From the IMG/VR virus record IMGVR_UViG_3300014962_000040, positions 631-29,794 of that record: a stretch of 29,164 nucleotides of DNA. The stretch is one strand, 5' to 3'. The notes beneath the pieces are model-generated. The model made no database searches. It was not told the DNA's origin and saw nothing but the letters and a program-made list of their open reading frames with translations. Source of the DNA: a virus. The position numbers were made by a program, and so were the translations under genes. Of this stretch, positions 11,023-19,874 are shown piece by piece; the first letter of the stretch is position 1, and each line of letters begins with the position of its first letter.

Positions 11023-12857
11023 TGGCAATTTATCGTGGTCCGGGTGGTGCTGGGGATGCTACTAATGATGCATCTTCACAGGCCATTATTGCTACACAAG
11101 CTGCACAAGAAGCTGAAGCTGCTAAAGTAGAAGCGCAGGCTTATGCCGAACAAGTTAAAGGTGTTGTAGAGATTAAGTCTAATCAGTTTACTGGTGATGG
11201 TTCTACAACATCTTTTGTGCTTTCTGCAGCTCCCGCAAATAAAACTAATGTTATTGTTGAAGTAGATGGCGTAGTACAGCAAACATCTTCATATTCTGTA
11301 TCTGGTTCTACTCTTACATTTACTGAAGCTCCTTATAATGGTGCAGCTATTGAGACTCGTATTATTTCTAATACTGGTACTCTGAATAGTGCTCAAGCAG
11401 AAAATGTATCGTTTTATCAGACTGGTTCTGGTGCTGTCACTAGAGATGTACAAAGCAAAATCAGGGAAACTGTCAGCGTAAAAGACTTTGGAGCAGTAGG
11501 TGATGGTATAACTGACGATACCGCTGCTATTCAAGCTGCTCTAAATAGTGGAACAATCGTTGAAATTCCTAATGGTACTTATCTTACAGGAAAATTAGAT
11601 GTTAGATTAAATACACACATTATAGGAAAAGGACGGGCGGTTCTAAAAGCTAGAACAGGGACAGATAATCCTAAAATTCTATCTTTTAGCTCATCTGGCT
11701 TTAATTATATTAGTGGTGTTTATTTTGATGGAAACACATCTTCAAGTCAAGATTTTAGCAACATAATTGCAGTTTATCTGAGCAATTGGGTTATTTTTGA
11801 CTCGTGTGTGTGGATAAATTGTAAAGGTATTGCAATAGTTTATTCTAATAGTAGTTACGGAGGAGTTAGGAATAGTACCTTTAAGGATTGTGGTGTTTAC
11901 CATTTAATATCTGGTCTTGAAGAAGATAAAAAACAAGCAATAGCTGTAACTGAAGTTTGTGATATGCCTTTTGCTAATTATAATAAATTTTATAATATAG
12001 GACTAGATTGTATTTCTTTTGCAAACAGCAATATTTACGGCGCTAGTGCAATTGGAAATACTATTAGAACAAGTCATTCTGGTAGTATTTATGTATCAAC
12101 TTGTTCACACACTGTTGTCGCAAATAACTTGATTACAAACGGTGCTACTGGCGGAAACGCTATTGATTGTTCGAATGCTAAAGATATCGTAATTTCTTCA
12201 AATATTTGTGTAGGAAACGGTGCCGCCGGAATTTTAGTTGCAGATTGTAAGAATGTAACTGTTACTGGAAATAACTGCTCAAATAATTGGCAAAGCAAAA
12301 CTAGTGTACATAAGGGAGGTATTACATTAGCGTCTAACAGTCCAGGTTCAATATCGAATATTGCTTTAACAAATAATACTTGTTACGACACACAAGGCTC
12401 CAATGTCACGCAAATAAATGCTATAGGGTTAGTAACAACTAATGGTGGTACATATTCGGATGTTAATATTGATATGTCAAACAATTTATTTGGTTATACT
12501 TCGACTGGAACTTTAGATAAAACAGCTATATTCCAAACACAAGTATTAGGCATTTGTGGATATCCTTATGCTGTAAATTTGAACAATCTGTCAGAAACAA
12601 TTTTGTATAAAGCGCCGAATAAATATGGAGAATACAATATTATTCAAACAGGTTCCGCTGCGTTTGGTAAATTTATGGCTACTCCCGGAGGAGTTGGACA
12701 AAAGCTGCTTGATCCTGATTCTGCATACTCTTTGACAGACACAGGAACTACACAAGCTGTGTATTATGATTCTGGAACACAAACTGTTAGATTAAAAAAT
12801 AGAACGGGTGTGACTAAAACGTATTTGATTTTACCTGTAAATTGGTCAACTCTATAA
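11022..12857 (+). CDS. Tailspike 1: pectate-lyase-fold fibre, probable depolymerase
   Basis: A 611-residue virion protein. The N-terminal 50 residues are a Gly/Ala-rich helical stalk (residues 20-45, QAAQEAEAAKVEAQAYAEQ), likely the virion attachment part. A small beta domain follows (NQFTGDGSTTSFVL ... SYSVSGSTLTF). Around residue 153 it has the signature VKDFGAVGDGITDDTAAIQ of the pectate lyase 3 right-handed beta-helix family, with Asn-rich helix coils to about residue 480 and a C-terminal cap. Such tailspikes bind and often cleave surface polysaccharide; the substrate cannot be told. The coding DNA is AT-rich. Confidence 0.85.
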   Translation: MAIYRGPGGAGDATNDASSQAIIATQAAQEAEAAKVEAQAYAEQVKGVVEIKSNQFTGDGSTTSFVLSAAPANKTNVIVEVDGVVQQTSSYSVSGSTLTFTEAPYNGAAIETRIISNTGTLNSAQAENVSFYQTGSGAVTRDVQSKIRETVSVKDFGAVGDGITDDTAAIQAALNSGTIVEIPNGTYLTGKLDVRLNTHIIGKGRAVLKARTGTDNPKILSFSSSGFNYISGVYFDGNTSSSQDFSNIIAVYLSNWVIFDSCVWINCKGIAIVYSNSSYGGVRNSTFKDCGVYHLISGLEEDKKQAIAVTEVCDMPFANYNKFYNIGLDCISFANSNIYGASAIGNTIRTSHSGSIYVSTCSHTVVANNLITNGATGGNAIDCSNAKDIVISSNICVGNGAAGILVADCKNVTVTGNNCSNNWQSKTSVHKGGITLASNSPGSISNIALTNNTCYDTQGSNVTQINAIGLVTTNGGTYSDVNIDMSNNLFGYTSTGTLDKTAIFQTQVLGICGYPYAVNLNNLSETILYKAPNKYGEYNIIQTGSAAFGKFMATPGGVGQKLLDPDSAYSLTDTGTTQAVYYDSGTQTVRLKNRTGVTKTYLILPVNWSTL

Positions 12858-12876
12858 AGCTAAAGTTGAGTATACT

Positions 12877-14139
12877 ATGATAACACCAAATTTTTCATTG
12901 ACTAGTACAGAACGTGTGCTACCAAAGCTAAGCCTAGATTTTACTACCGCCAGTTTAGATCCTCGGATTTCTTTTAGTAGAACCGGTAATACAGCAACAA
13001 GAACAAACGCTACCGGTAATATTGAAGTAATAAATGCAAATCTTCCAAGATTTGATTACGATCCTGTGAATGTTGGAGTCTGTAAAGGGCTGCTAATTGA
13101 AGAACAGCGTACAAATATATTTACATATTCAGAACAGTTCGATAATGCTGCTTGGGGGAAAAATAATTCAACAATAGCGTCTAATGTTGTTACTTCTCCT
13201 GCTGGTACAATGACAGCGGATAAACTTCAAGAAACAGCTGTAACGAATTATTTTGCTATTAATTTTAATCCAAGCGTCTCGTCTTCAACAGTATATACAC
13301 TATCGTTTTATGCAAAAGCGGCAGAACGCTCGTATGTGAAGGCAAATCTTACAGTTAGTCCTGCTGCTGTTGTTTTTAATTTGAATAATGGCACTGTGTT
13401 TTCAAGTAGTGGATCTAGCTTGGTTGGCTCGTCTATTCAATATGTTGGTAACGGATGGTATAGATGTTCTGCGACAATAACAACATTGTCGAGTGGATCA
13501 AATCTATTTTATGGGATTATTCAACTTTACAATTCGTCAGATAACTATACAGGAACGGCAGGATATGGTCTTTACATATGGGGCGCACAACTAGAAGCCG
13601 GTGCTTTCCCTACAAGCTACATCCCTACAACTACTACAGCACTAACACGCAACGCCGATGTAGCCACTATGACAGGTACTAACTTTAGTGATTGGTATAA
13701 TCAAACGCAAGGTTCATTTGAAGCAGAATATTCTTGCAATCTTACTAGTGGCTCAGATAGAAGAATTGTATCTGTAGTTGACAATAGTTTATTTGCATTA
13801 AATTTTATTTCAATGTTTATTTCAAATGGTGCTCAAAAAGCAGCCTCCATGAATAGTTTTGTTGGCGGTTCCAACATTGGACGAGTTGACGCTTCTCAAG
13901 CGTTTGTTGCAAATACAACATACAAAGGTATGTTTTCATATAAAACAAATAGTAGAGTCATAACAACTTCTGCAAATACAACATCAACATCATCGAGTAG
14001 CTTTGCGCCTCCAGCATTAACAATTGCATTTTTTGGAAGTAATGATACTGGTTCTGGAAGTATAAACGGATATTTAAGAAAAATAAATTATTATAATTTG
14101 GCAGTAACAAACGCAGAATTGCAATCATTTTCTAAATAA
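12877..14139 (+). CDS. Tail protein with carbohydrate-binding-like domains
   Basis: A 420-residue protein. Residues about 75-240 carry the pattern LIEEQRTNIFTYSEQFDNAAW ... TADKLQET ... LSFYAKAAERSYV ... GNGWYRCSATI ... GAQLEAGAFPTSYIPT, common in phage tail proteins and resembling a beta-sandwich carbohydrate-binding module. The C-terminal third (GSFEAEYSCNL to the NGYLRKINYYN end) resembles a concanavalin/LamG-like sandwich. Set between two beta-helix proteins, it probably helps grip surface glycans. No catalytic motif seen. Its ribosome site is weak (AAAGTTGAG). Confidence 0.75.
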   Translation: MITPNFSLTSTERVLPKLSLDFTTASLDPRISFSRTGNTATRTNATGNIEVINANLPRFDYDPVNVGVCKGLLIEEQRTNIFTYSEQFDNAAWGKNNSTIASNVVTSPAGTMTADKLQETAVTNYFAINFNPSVSSSTVYTLSFYAKAAERSYVKANLTVSPAAVVFNLNNGTVFSSSGSSLVGSSIQYVGNGWYRCSATITTLSSGSNLFYGIIQLYNSSDNYTGTAGYGLYIWGAQLEAGAFPTSYIPTTTTALTRNADVATMTGTNFSDWYNQTQGSFEAEYSCNLTSGSDRRIVSVVDNSLFALNFISMFISNGAQKAASMNSFVGGSNIGRVDASQAFVANTTYKGMFSYKTNSRVITTSANTTSTSSSSFAPPALTIAFFGSNDTGSGSINGYLRKINYYNLAVTNAELQSFSK

Positions 14140-14148
14140 GGAAAAATC

Positions 14149-15441
14149 ATGGGATTAACTAAAGTAACTTATAGCATGATCGAAGATGCTCCTGCTAATG
14201 TGATTGATTTTGGTGCTGTAGGTGATGGTGTAACGGATGATACTGTTGCGTTTACTGAAGCTATTACAGCAGTTTCTGCCTTAAATGGTGGTACAGTCTA
14301 TATTCCACAAGGCGTATATAAAATATCATCTACATTAAACATTAATAACTCTAATGTTCGACTTCTAGGCGTTGGCGGCGATTTTACACACGATGGTGGT
14401 TCTGGTGTGGATGCAGCAACAAAATTAGTATGGGCTGGTAGTACTGATGGTACTTTTATTTCAATAGTGTCCCCCTCAGGTTCAACTAAAAGTAAAATAA
14501 CAGGGTGCGGAATATTCAATCTTGAATTAGATGGTGCTGGTGTTGCCGGTAAAGGTATTTATATTAAATCTCATAATAATGGTATTTTTGAAAATATCAT
14601 GCTATCTGAATTTAGATTAAAATCATTAGAAATGACTTGTTATGTTAGTGGAACAGAACTAGCAGAAGCTGCTGACAATCAGGGAAATATGTTAAGCAAT
14701 ATTACTGCACGTAACCTATCAACAGGTTCTGGTGTTGGTTTTTGGTTTGATGGTTCGTCTAACGCTAACACAAGTTATAATAAGTTTGAATCTTTAACTG
14801 GAATTTATAATGAACAACCAGCGTTTGTTTTTGCAAATGCTGATACCAATGTTTGCATACAGTTTAGAGCATTTCGTTCAATCAGTACAACAACATGGGG
14901 ATATGAGTTTTATGGAAAAACCGCTAGTGGTAGTGTAGGCGGTGATGGTAATTATATGTTTTACTGCCAAGCCCCTTCAACTTATGGAATTGTTTTAAAA
15001 GGAACCACATCTGGTTTTACAGACGGAACAGAATCAAATTATTTTTTGATTGATTCTGGAAATGGCACACAAATACCAACTGCCGAAACAGGAAGCATTG
15101 CTGTTGGAAAAACATTAAAAGGTACAGATTTTGGCGGTACTTCTGCTAAATTTGCTATGGCTGAAGATGTTAGTAAAGCTATTACAGAACGAAATTTAAT
15201 GACATCTGAAACATTACGAGTTTATAACAATTCTAATGCTCATCTTACTTTTGCTGCAAATAATAATAATTCTTGGAATATTAACGTAGATGGAACTTTA
15301 GGTGATTTGAGATTTGTTAGATTAAGTGGTACAGGATCGTTTGATCTTCCAAGCCATTTAACATATAACGGCTCTCCAGTTACTTACGGCACAGCTGATT
15401 CAGGTGGAACAGGTTATCGTGTTCTTAGAATCCCGAATTAA
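14149..15441 (+). CDS. Tailspike 2: second pectate-lyase-fold protein
   Basis: A 430-residue protein. AAGGAAAAATC precedes the ATG. The beta-helix signature VIDFGAVGDGVTDDTVAF is at residues about 18-35, so unlike tailspike 1 it has almost no N-terminal stalk and probably attaches through another tail protein. The middle has Asn/Ser/Gly-rich helix coils (NNGIFENIML, SNITARNLSTG) and the C-terminus a beta-rich cap. Probably a second receptor-binding or depolymerase subunit; specificity unknown. Confidence 0.8.
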   Translation: MGLTKVTYSMIEDAPANVIDFGAVGDGVTDDTVAFTEAITAVSALNGGTVYIPQGVYKISSTLNINNSNVRLLGVGGDFTHDGGSGVDAATKLVWAGSTDGTFISIVSPSGSTKSKITGCGIFNLELDGAGVAGKGIYIKSHNNGIFENIMLSEFRLKSLEMTCYVSGTELAEAADNQGNMLSNITARNLSTGSGVGFWFDGSSNANTSYNKFESLTGIYNEQPAFVFANADTNVCIQFRAFRSISTTTWGYEFYGKTASGSVGGDGNYMFYCQAPSTYGIVLKGTTSGFTDGTESNYFLIDSGNGTQIPTAETGSIAVGKTLKGTDFGGTSAKFAMAEDVSKAITERNLMTSETLRVYNNSNAHLTFAANNNNSWNINVDGTLGDLRFVRLSGTGSFDLPSHLTYNGSPVTYGTADSGGTGYRVLRIPN

Positions 15442-15591
15442 GAAGAAAGTTACATCTACTAAATGTATATATATTAATCTTGGATGGAATATTAAAGGTC
15501 TTATTGAACGTAGAGTGTTTCAACTCCGTAAGCAATATTTAGCAATATTTTCATTCTCTATTAGATTGTCTAATTTTAATTAGGAAATATT
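15442..15591. other. 150-base gap with tandem repeat and hairpin
   Basis: AT-rich spacer. AGCAATATTT is repeated twice in tandem at 15531-15550. CTAATT-TT-AATTAG (15570-15583) forms a palindrome overlapping the ribosome site (TAGGAAAT) of the next gene. A frame from GTG 15419 stays open for 54 codons across the gap but has no convincing ribosome site; it may be the remnant of a tailspike end. Confidence 0.4.
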
Positions 15592-15981
15592 ATGGTTCCT
15601 TTGACGTACCCTTCTGTATATGTAACTTACAATGGCGAAACAGCCACTGTAGTACATCAAATTACAGACACTACAGGACTTGTTAAGTGGGTAGACTATA
15701 TCCCAGTCAAGTTCCTTACAGCTGATCCTCCAGAGACTAACATCTATAATAATAATGCAGCTCAGTTGGTGTCTAATCTACTGGATGTGACTGGTAAGCA
15801 AGCAGGCCTTGACTATATTCGTATCTATGAAGACGAAACAGCAACTAGAGAGTGGGCTGTAGAGGCTAACGGGTATATTCCTTGCTTTAAAGTAAGCGAT
15901 TTTACACAAGATAACCTATCAACTGAAGATGGTTTTAACCTGCTGCAAGAAAGCGGCTATTTGATCCTACTGGAGTCCTAA
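15592..15981 (+). CDS. Small virion or tail-associated protein
   Basis: A 129-residue protein after AGGAAATATT. An Ig-like or beta-rich start (VYVTYNGETATVVHQ, TTGLVKWVDYIPVKF), a helical middle, and a C-terminus STEDGFNLLQESGYLILLES of the kind that ends many small phage tail proteins. It lies between tailspike and fibre-like genes, so a structural role is likely. No firm family. Confidence 0.65.
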   Translation: MVPLTYPSVYVTYNGETATVVHQITDTTGLVKWVDYIPVKFLTADPPETNIYNNNAAQLVSNLLDVTGKQAGLDYIRIYEDETATREWAVEANGYIPCFKVSDFTQDNLSTEDGFNLLQESGYLILLES

Positions 15982-15982
15982 T

Positions 15983-16393
15983 ATGGCAGATTTGAAGATT
16001 TCCCAACTTACAGCAGTTACTTCGCTGGATGGCACTGAACCTATTCCTGTTGTACAATCAAGCACAACTAAAAAGGCTACTGTAGCTCAGCTGCTAACAG
16101 GACAGATTGTTACTGAATCGGGCACTAGCCGTACTTTGTCTGCATCTGATAATGGTAAGATCATTTACTGCACTTCAGGCTCTGCTGTGACTATTAACTG
16201 TGCTGCTGATCTTGGTGTAGGCTTTAACGCTACTATCATTCAAGGTGGTGCTGGTAAAGTGACTATTGCCGCTAATGGACAAACCCTGAACTCTTATTCA
16301 GGTCTTCTGAGCACTATGGGTCAATACGCAGTTATTTCTGTAGTAGCTCCTGTAGCTAATACATTCATCGCTGCCGGTAATCTGGGTGTCTAA
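15983..16393 (+). CDS. Small fibre-like virion protein
   Basis: A 136-residue protein; GGAG lies about 8 nt before the ATG. The first 40 residues (DLKISQLTAVTSLDGTEPIP ... KKATVAQLLTG) follow a pattern found at the N-terminus of many phage tail-fibre and virion proteins. The rest is Gly/Ala/Thr-rich beta structure (SDNGKIIYCTSGSAVTI ... GQTLNSYSG) like a fibre tip or decoration domain. Likely structural. Confidence 0.7.
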   Translation: MADLKISQLTAVTSLDGTEPIPVVQSSTTKKATVAQLLTGQIVTESGTSRTLSASDNGKIIYCTSGSAVTINCAADLGVGFNATIIQGGAGKVTIAANGQTLNSYSGLLSTMGQYAVISVVAPVANTFIAAGNLGV

Positions 16394-16395
16394 TA

Positions 16396-16719
16396 ATGCA
16401 TCAAGAATGCCCTAGCGATATCACAGTATTATCGTCTAGAATCCAAACTCTACATAGTGACGTATCAGACATTAAAGGTACGCTTAAAGACCTAACTTCA
16501 GCTATTAATAAGCTGGCTTTGGTTGAAGAGCGTATCTCTAATGCTGTAGCAGCACAAGAACGTAGCTTTAAAGCTATCGAAAAGCTAGAGTCTAGGATTG
16601 ATGCTTTAGAGATGAAGACAGTAACGGCTGATAACACTAATAAGTGGCTTGATCGTGGCTTAGTAGCTGCCCTTGGTGCTTTCTTTGCGTTTATCTGGGA
16701 ACGAGTGAGGAATGGATGA
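16396..16719 (+). CDS. Coiled-coil tail-anchored membrane protein, lysis-associated (XhlA-like)
   Basis: A 107-residue protein. Residues about 10-75 form a long heptad-rich coiled coil (LSSRIQTLHSDVSDIKGTL ... AIEKLESRIDALEMK). Near the C-terminus a single hydrophobic helix (GLVAALGAFFAFIW) is followed by a short basic tail. This is the XhlA-type layout seen in holin-accessory proteins. It lies 0.5 kb before the 3TM holin, supporting a lysis role. The start has no strong ribosome site; translation may couple to the gene before. Confidence 0.65.
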   Translation: MHQECPSDITVLSSRIQTLHSDVSDIKGTLKDLTSAINKLALVEERISNAVAAQERSFKAIEKLESRIDALEMKTVTADNTNKWLDRGLVAALGAFFAFIWERVRNG

Positions 16720-17048
16720 GAAAAGTATCTGTTGGTAAGCATTTAACAGCTGGTGGTTCTAATCTGTTCTTTACCTGTCCTGATGGGTATCGAGCTAGTT
16801 GGGTATTACTCTATTGTATTAATAATACTGCTTCTGCTAAGAATATTAGTGCTGTATGGCATGATGCTAGTGCTGGTACGGATATTCATATCTTTAGCAA
16901 TTATCCTTTATCTGCTAAAAACTATATTCTGTTTGATAGTGGTGCTTGGGTAATGCTGGAAGAAGGCGATACAGTTACTGTCTCTGCTGAAGCTGGTGCA
17001 GACGCGGACGCTATTTGTAGTTTTGAACTTGAAAGGAATAACGGATGA
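16716..17048 (+). CDS. Small virion-associated protein
   Basis: A 110-residue beta-rich protein beginning MRKVSVGKHL. The succession SNLFFTCPDGYRASWVLLY ... KNISAVWHDASAGTDIHIF ... ILFDSGAWVMLEEGDTVTV resembles a small protein often coded near tail fibres in aquatic phages. It joins its neighbours by ATGA overlaps on both sides. AGGA is 6 nt before the ATG. Probably structural; no enzymatic motif. Confidence 0.65.
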   Translation: MRKVSVGKHLTAGGSNLFFTCPDGYRASWVLLYCINNTASAKNISAVWHDASAGTDIHIFSNYPLSAKNYILFDSGAWVMLEEGDTVTVSAEAGADADAICSFELERNNG

Positions 17049-17206
17049 AAAAAGCTGCTAAACAAGCTAAAGTTGGTAAGGTTATGCATGAGTACAAAAC
17101 AGGTACACTTCATAGCGGTAAAGGTGGTCCTGTAGTCAAGTCTCGTAAACAAGCTATCGCTATCGCTATGAGCGAAGCTAAAATGGCTAAAAAGAAGAAG
17201 AAATAA
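17045..17206 (+). CDS. Lys-rich small protein, DUF6496-like (53 aa)
   Basis: A 53-residue protein from the ATG at 17045 (ATGA overlap), ending in a TAATG junction with the holin. The core GKVMHEYKTGTLHSGKGGP then VVKSRKQAIAIAMSEAK is the small conserved domain I know as DUF6496, found in phages and bacteria, with a Lys-rich tail (KMAKKKKK). Likely nucleic-acid-binding or a virion component; function unproven. Confidence 0.8.
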   Translation: MKKAAKQAKVGKVMHEYKTGTLHSGKGGPVVKSRKQAIAIAMSEAKMAKKKKK

Positions 17207-17610
17207 TGGCTTTTGGTATTGATGATGCTATTGCAACTGGTCTAAAGATTATAGACAAGTTCATAGCAGATCCAGCTGAGAAGTTTAAAGCAGAATCTGA
17301 GCTGCGTCAAATGGCTAATGAAGCCAGACTAGCAGAACTAAATGCTGACAATGTAGAAGCACAGGAAGTCACTAAACGTCAGACTAGCGATATGGCTAGT
17401 GATAGCTGGTTGTCCAAGAACATTAGACCAATGACGTTAATTGCTATCTTAGCTGGTTACTTTTTCTTTGCCTTTGCCTCTATTTTTGACTACGATACCA
17501 AAGCTGCTTACGTAGAACTTTTAGGTCAATGGGGTATGCTTATTATGTCTTTCTATTTTGGTGGCAGAACACTAGAAAAGATCATTGATATGAAGCAGAA
17601 AAATAAGTAA
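17206..17610 (+). CDS. Holin (3TM family)
   Basis: A 134-residue membrane protein. An N-terminal amphipathic segment (AIATGLKIIDKFIADPAEKFKAE) and a charged helix are followed by two clear membrane helices: around 85-107 (MTLIAILAGYFFFAFASIF) and 112-128 (LLGQWGMLIMSFYFGG), with the short RTLEKII tail. This is the layout of the 3TM holin family, which permeabilises the inner membrane at lysis. The matching endolysin lies 8 kb away at 25351. Last gene before the 17615 promoter. Confidence 0.8.
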   Translation: MAFGIDDAIATGLKIIDKFIADPAEKFKAESELRQMANEARLAELNADNVEAQEVTKRQTSDMASDSWLSKNIRPMTLIAILAGYFFFAFASIFDYDTKAAYVELLGQWGMLIMSFYFGGRTLEKIIDMKQKNK

Positions 17611-17614
17611 GCTA

Positions 17615-17643
17615 TTGACAAATAAGATAAAATACTGTATAAT
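17615..17643 (+). promoter_or_regulatory. Rightward sigma70 promoter for the tail operon
   Basis: Consensus TTGACA (17615-17620), 17-bp spacer, TATAAT (17638-17643), right after the holin stop. The transcript would start near 17650, leaving a leader of only about 18 nt, with AAGGGT as the ribosome site before ATG 17668. Confidence 0.87.
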
Positions 17644-17667
17644 AGAAGTATAAAATAAGGGTTTATA

Positions 17668-18327
17668 ATGGCTATTCCAACATACTTAGAAATGGTTAAT
17701 GAAGTATTGATTCGCTTACGGGAGCCTGAAGTGACTTCTGTGAGCGATAACTCCTATTCTAAACTTATTGGTAAGTTTATCAATGACACTAAGCGTCAGG
17801 TTGAAGATGCTTGGGAGTGGAATGCTCTTACTGAAACACTAACAGCTACGACTGCGGCTGATATTTTTAGCTATGTTTTGGAAGGCTCTGGTACTCGTTT
17901 CCGTATTATTGATGTATTGAACGATACTGAAAATGTAGTAATGAAGTATGCACCTACAAAGACCATGAATCAATGGTTCTTGATGACAGATCCTCAGAAA
18001 TCTGCCCCAATTTATTATAACTTCAATGGTACTGAAGCAGCATCAGGCGACACTCTTGTAGATCTATACCCTATCCCAGATGGTGTGTATAACATTAGAA
18101 TTAATCTAATCAAGTCTCAAGATAATCTTTCTGCAAATGCAGATAAGCCACTTGTTCCTGCAGAACCTATTATTCTAGGTGCGTATGCTAGAGCTTTGGC
18201 AGAGCGGGGTGAAGACGGTGGTTTGGCTAGTTCTGAAGCGTATCAGCTATTTAAGTCTTCTTTGTCTGACTTTATTGCTATTGAAGCAGGTCACTACCCT
18301 GAAGAGACTATTTGGGAAGCTCAATAA
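17668..18327 (+). CDS. Head-tail adaptor (tail tubular protein A-like)
   Basis: A 219-residue helical protein. The N-terminal MVNEVLIRLREPEV ... LIGKFINDTKRQVEDAWEWNAL and C-terminal LGAYARALAERGEDGG ... YPEETIWEAQ are typical of the adaptor ring that sits under the portal and connects it to the tail nozzle in podoviruses. First gene of the 17615 transcript and joined to the nozzle gene by TAATG, which supports a paired role. Confidence 0.8.
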   Translation: MAIPTYLEMVNEVLIRLREPEVTSVSDNSYSKLIGKFINDTKRQVEDAWEWNALTETLTATTAADIFSYVLEGSGTRFRIIDVLNDTENVVMKYAPTKTMNQWFLMTDPQKSAPIYYNFNGTEAASGDTLVDLYPIPDGVYNIRINLIKSQDNLSANADKPLVPAEPIILGAYARALAERGEDGGLASSEAYQLFKSSLSDFIAIEAGHYPEETIWEAQ

Positions 18328-19865
18328 TGGCATCTCAGGTTGTTACAGCTACTCTACAAGCACCGGGCTTTTATGGTTTAAACCTACAAGAGTCCGCCGT
18401 TAATCTTAATGCAGGATTCGCTCTAGAAGCATCTAATTGTATTATTGACTCTAGAGGTAGAATTGGTAGCCGTAGGGGTTGGACTAAAGTAAATACAACT
18501 TCCCTTGGTAACTATGATTTTGAGTGCCTTGCTGAATTTATTGACCAAACAGATGCTTCTACTATTTTTGCTTGTGCAAACAATAAAATTTATAAAGTAA
18601 CTGGAAGCAATCTTACAGAAGTTACTTATGGTGGTGGTGGTACTGCCCCTACTATTACAGATAATAACTGGCAAACAGCTTCAGCAGGGAACAGACTATA
18701 CTTCTTCCAGTCTGGTCATGCCCCTCTTGTTTATGATCCAGCAGTATCCACAACTACTTATAAAAGAGTTACAGAAGGTGTTGGATATGTAGCTACAGTC
18801 CCTGAAGCAAACTGTATTACATCTGCATATGGTCGTTTGTGGGCAGGAAACACAACAACAGATAAAGATACACTGTGCTTTTCTGATTTGCTCGATGGTA
18901 ACGTATGGAATACAGGAACAGCAGGTACTCTTGATCTTTCTACTGTTTGGGATGGCGGTTCTGACTCTATCCAAGCTATCTCTGCTTTTAATGGGTTTCT
19001 GTTTATTTTTGGTAAACGTCAGATTCTAATTTATCAAGGTGCAGAAGATCCTGCAACAATGCGTCTGAATGATATTGTTAAAGGTATTGGTTGCATCGCT
19101 AGAGATTCTGTAGCTAAAACAGGTTCTGATATTATTTTCTTGTCTGATGTTGGGGTGATGTCTCTTCAGCGCCTTATTCAAGAAAAATCTGCACCACAGA
19201 GAGATATTTCTGCTAATGTTAGAGACGATTTAGTTAGTAATGTACAAAATGAAAATAAAGCAAACATTAAGGCAGTTTATTATCCTAGAGATGCTTTTTA
19301 TCTAATTACATTGCCAACTTCTAATCTTACTTATTGTTTCGACACAAGAAGTATGTTGCAGAACGGAGCAGCTAGAGTAACAACATGGACTCAAATTAGC
19401 CCTAAAAGCTATCTATCTAAAGCAGATAATAGCCTATACATAGGAAAAGTAGGGTATGTAGGTTTATATTCTGGATATACAGATAATGGTACTTTATATC
19501 GTATGTCTTATATTACTAATCATTTTGATTTAGATAAACCGACTAGTATAAAGATTCTAAAGAAACTTGGTTGGGTTCTTATTGGCGGTACTAATCAAAA
19601 CGTATCTGTTCTGTATGGGTTTGACTACGAAGAAACACTGCGAGGTGTATCCATTCGACTTGGAGGTGCTGCTGTCTCTGAATACAATATCTCTGAATAT
19701 GGTATCGGTGAATACTCTAGCGGTGTTGTTCTAGATGATGTGTATGCACACGTAGGCGGAGCTGGTGAAGTTATTCAGATTGGCATGGAAGCAGATATTA
19801 ACGGATCTTTTGTATCTGTTCAGAAAATTGATTTGTATTGCAAACTAGGCAAGATTCATTACTAA
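18327..19865 (+). CDS. Tail nozzle / tail tubular protein B-like
   Basis: A 512-residue beta-rich protein. I chose ATG 18327 because of the TAATG junction; an upstream in-frame ATG at 18312 lies inside the adaptor gene. It shows the beta-propeller-like features of podovirus nozzle or DNA-stabilisation proteins: LEASNCIIDSRGRIGSRRGW near the start, then repeated motifs such as AISAFNGFLFIFGKRQILIY and GSDIIFLSDVGVMSL. It should form the distal tube that fibres attach to. Pairing with the adaptor before it is the usual order. Confidence 0.8.
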   Translation: MASQVVTATLQAPGFYGLNLQESAVNLNAGFALEASNCIIDSRGRIGSRRGWTKVNTTSLGNYDFECLAEFIDQTDASTIFACANNKIYKVTGSNLTEVTYGGGGTAPTITDNNWQTASAGNRLYFFQSGHAPLVYDPAVSTTTYKRVTEGVGYVATVPEANCITSAYGRLWAGNTTTDKDTLCFSDLLDGNVWNTGTAGTLDLSTVWDGGSDSIQAISAFNGFLFIFGKRQILIYQGAEDPATMRLNDIVKGIGCIARDSVAKTGSDIIFLSDVGVMSLQRLIQEKSAPQRDISANVRDDLVSNVQNENKANIKAVYYPRDAFYLITLPTSNLTYCFDTRSMLQNGAARVTTWTQISPKSYLSKADNSLYIGKVGYVGLYSGYTDNGTLYRMSYITNHFDLDKPTSIKILKKLGWVLIGGTNQNVSVLYGFDYEETLRGVSIRLGGAAVSEYNISEYGIGEYSSGVVLDDVYAHVGGAGEVIQIGMEADINGSFVSVQKIDLYCKLGKIHY

Positions 19866-19874
19866 GGATTTGTT

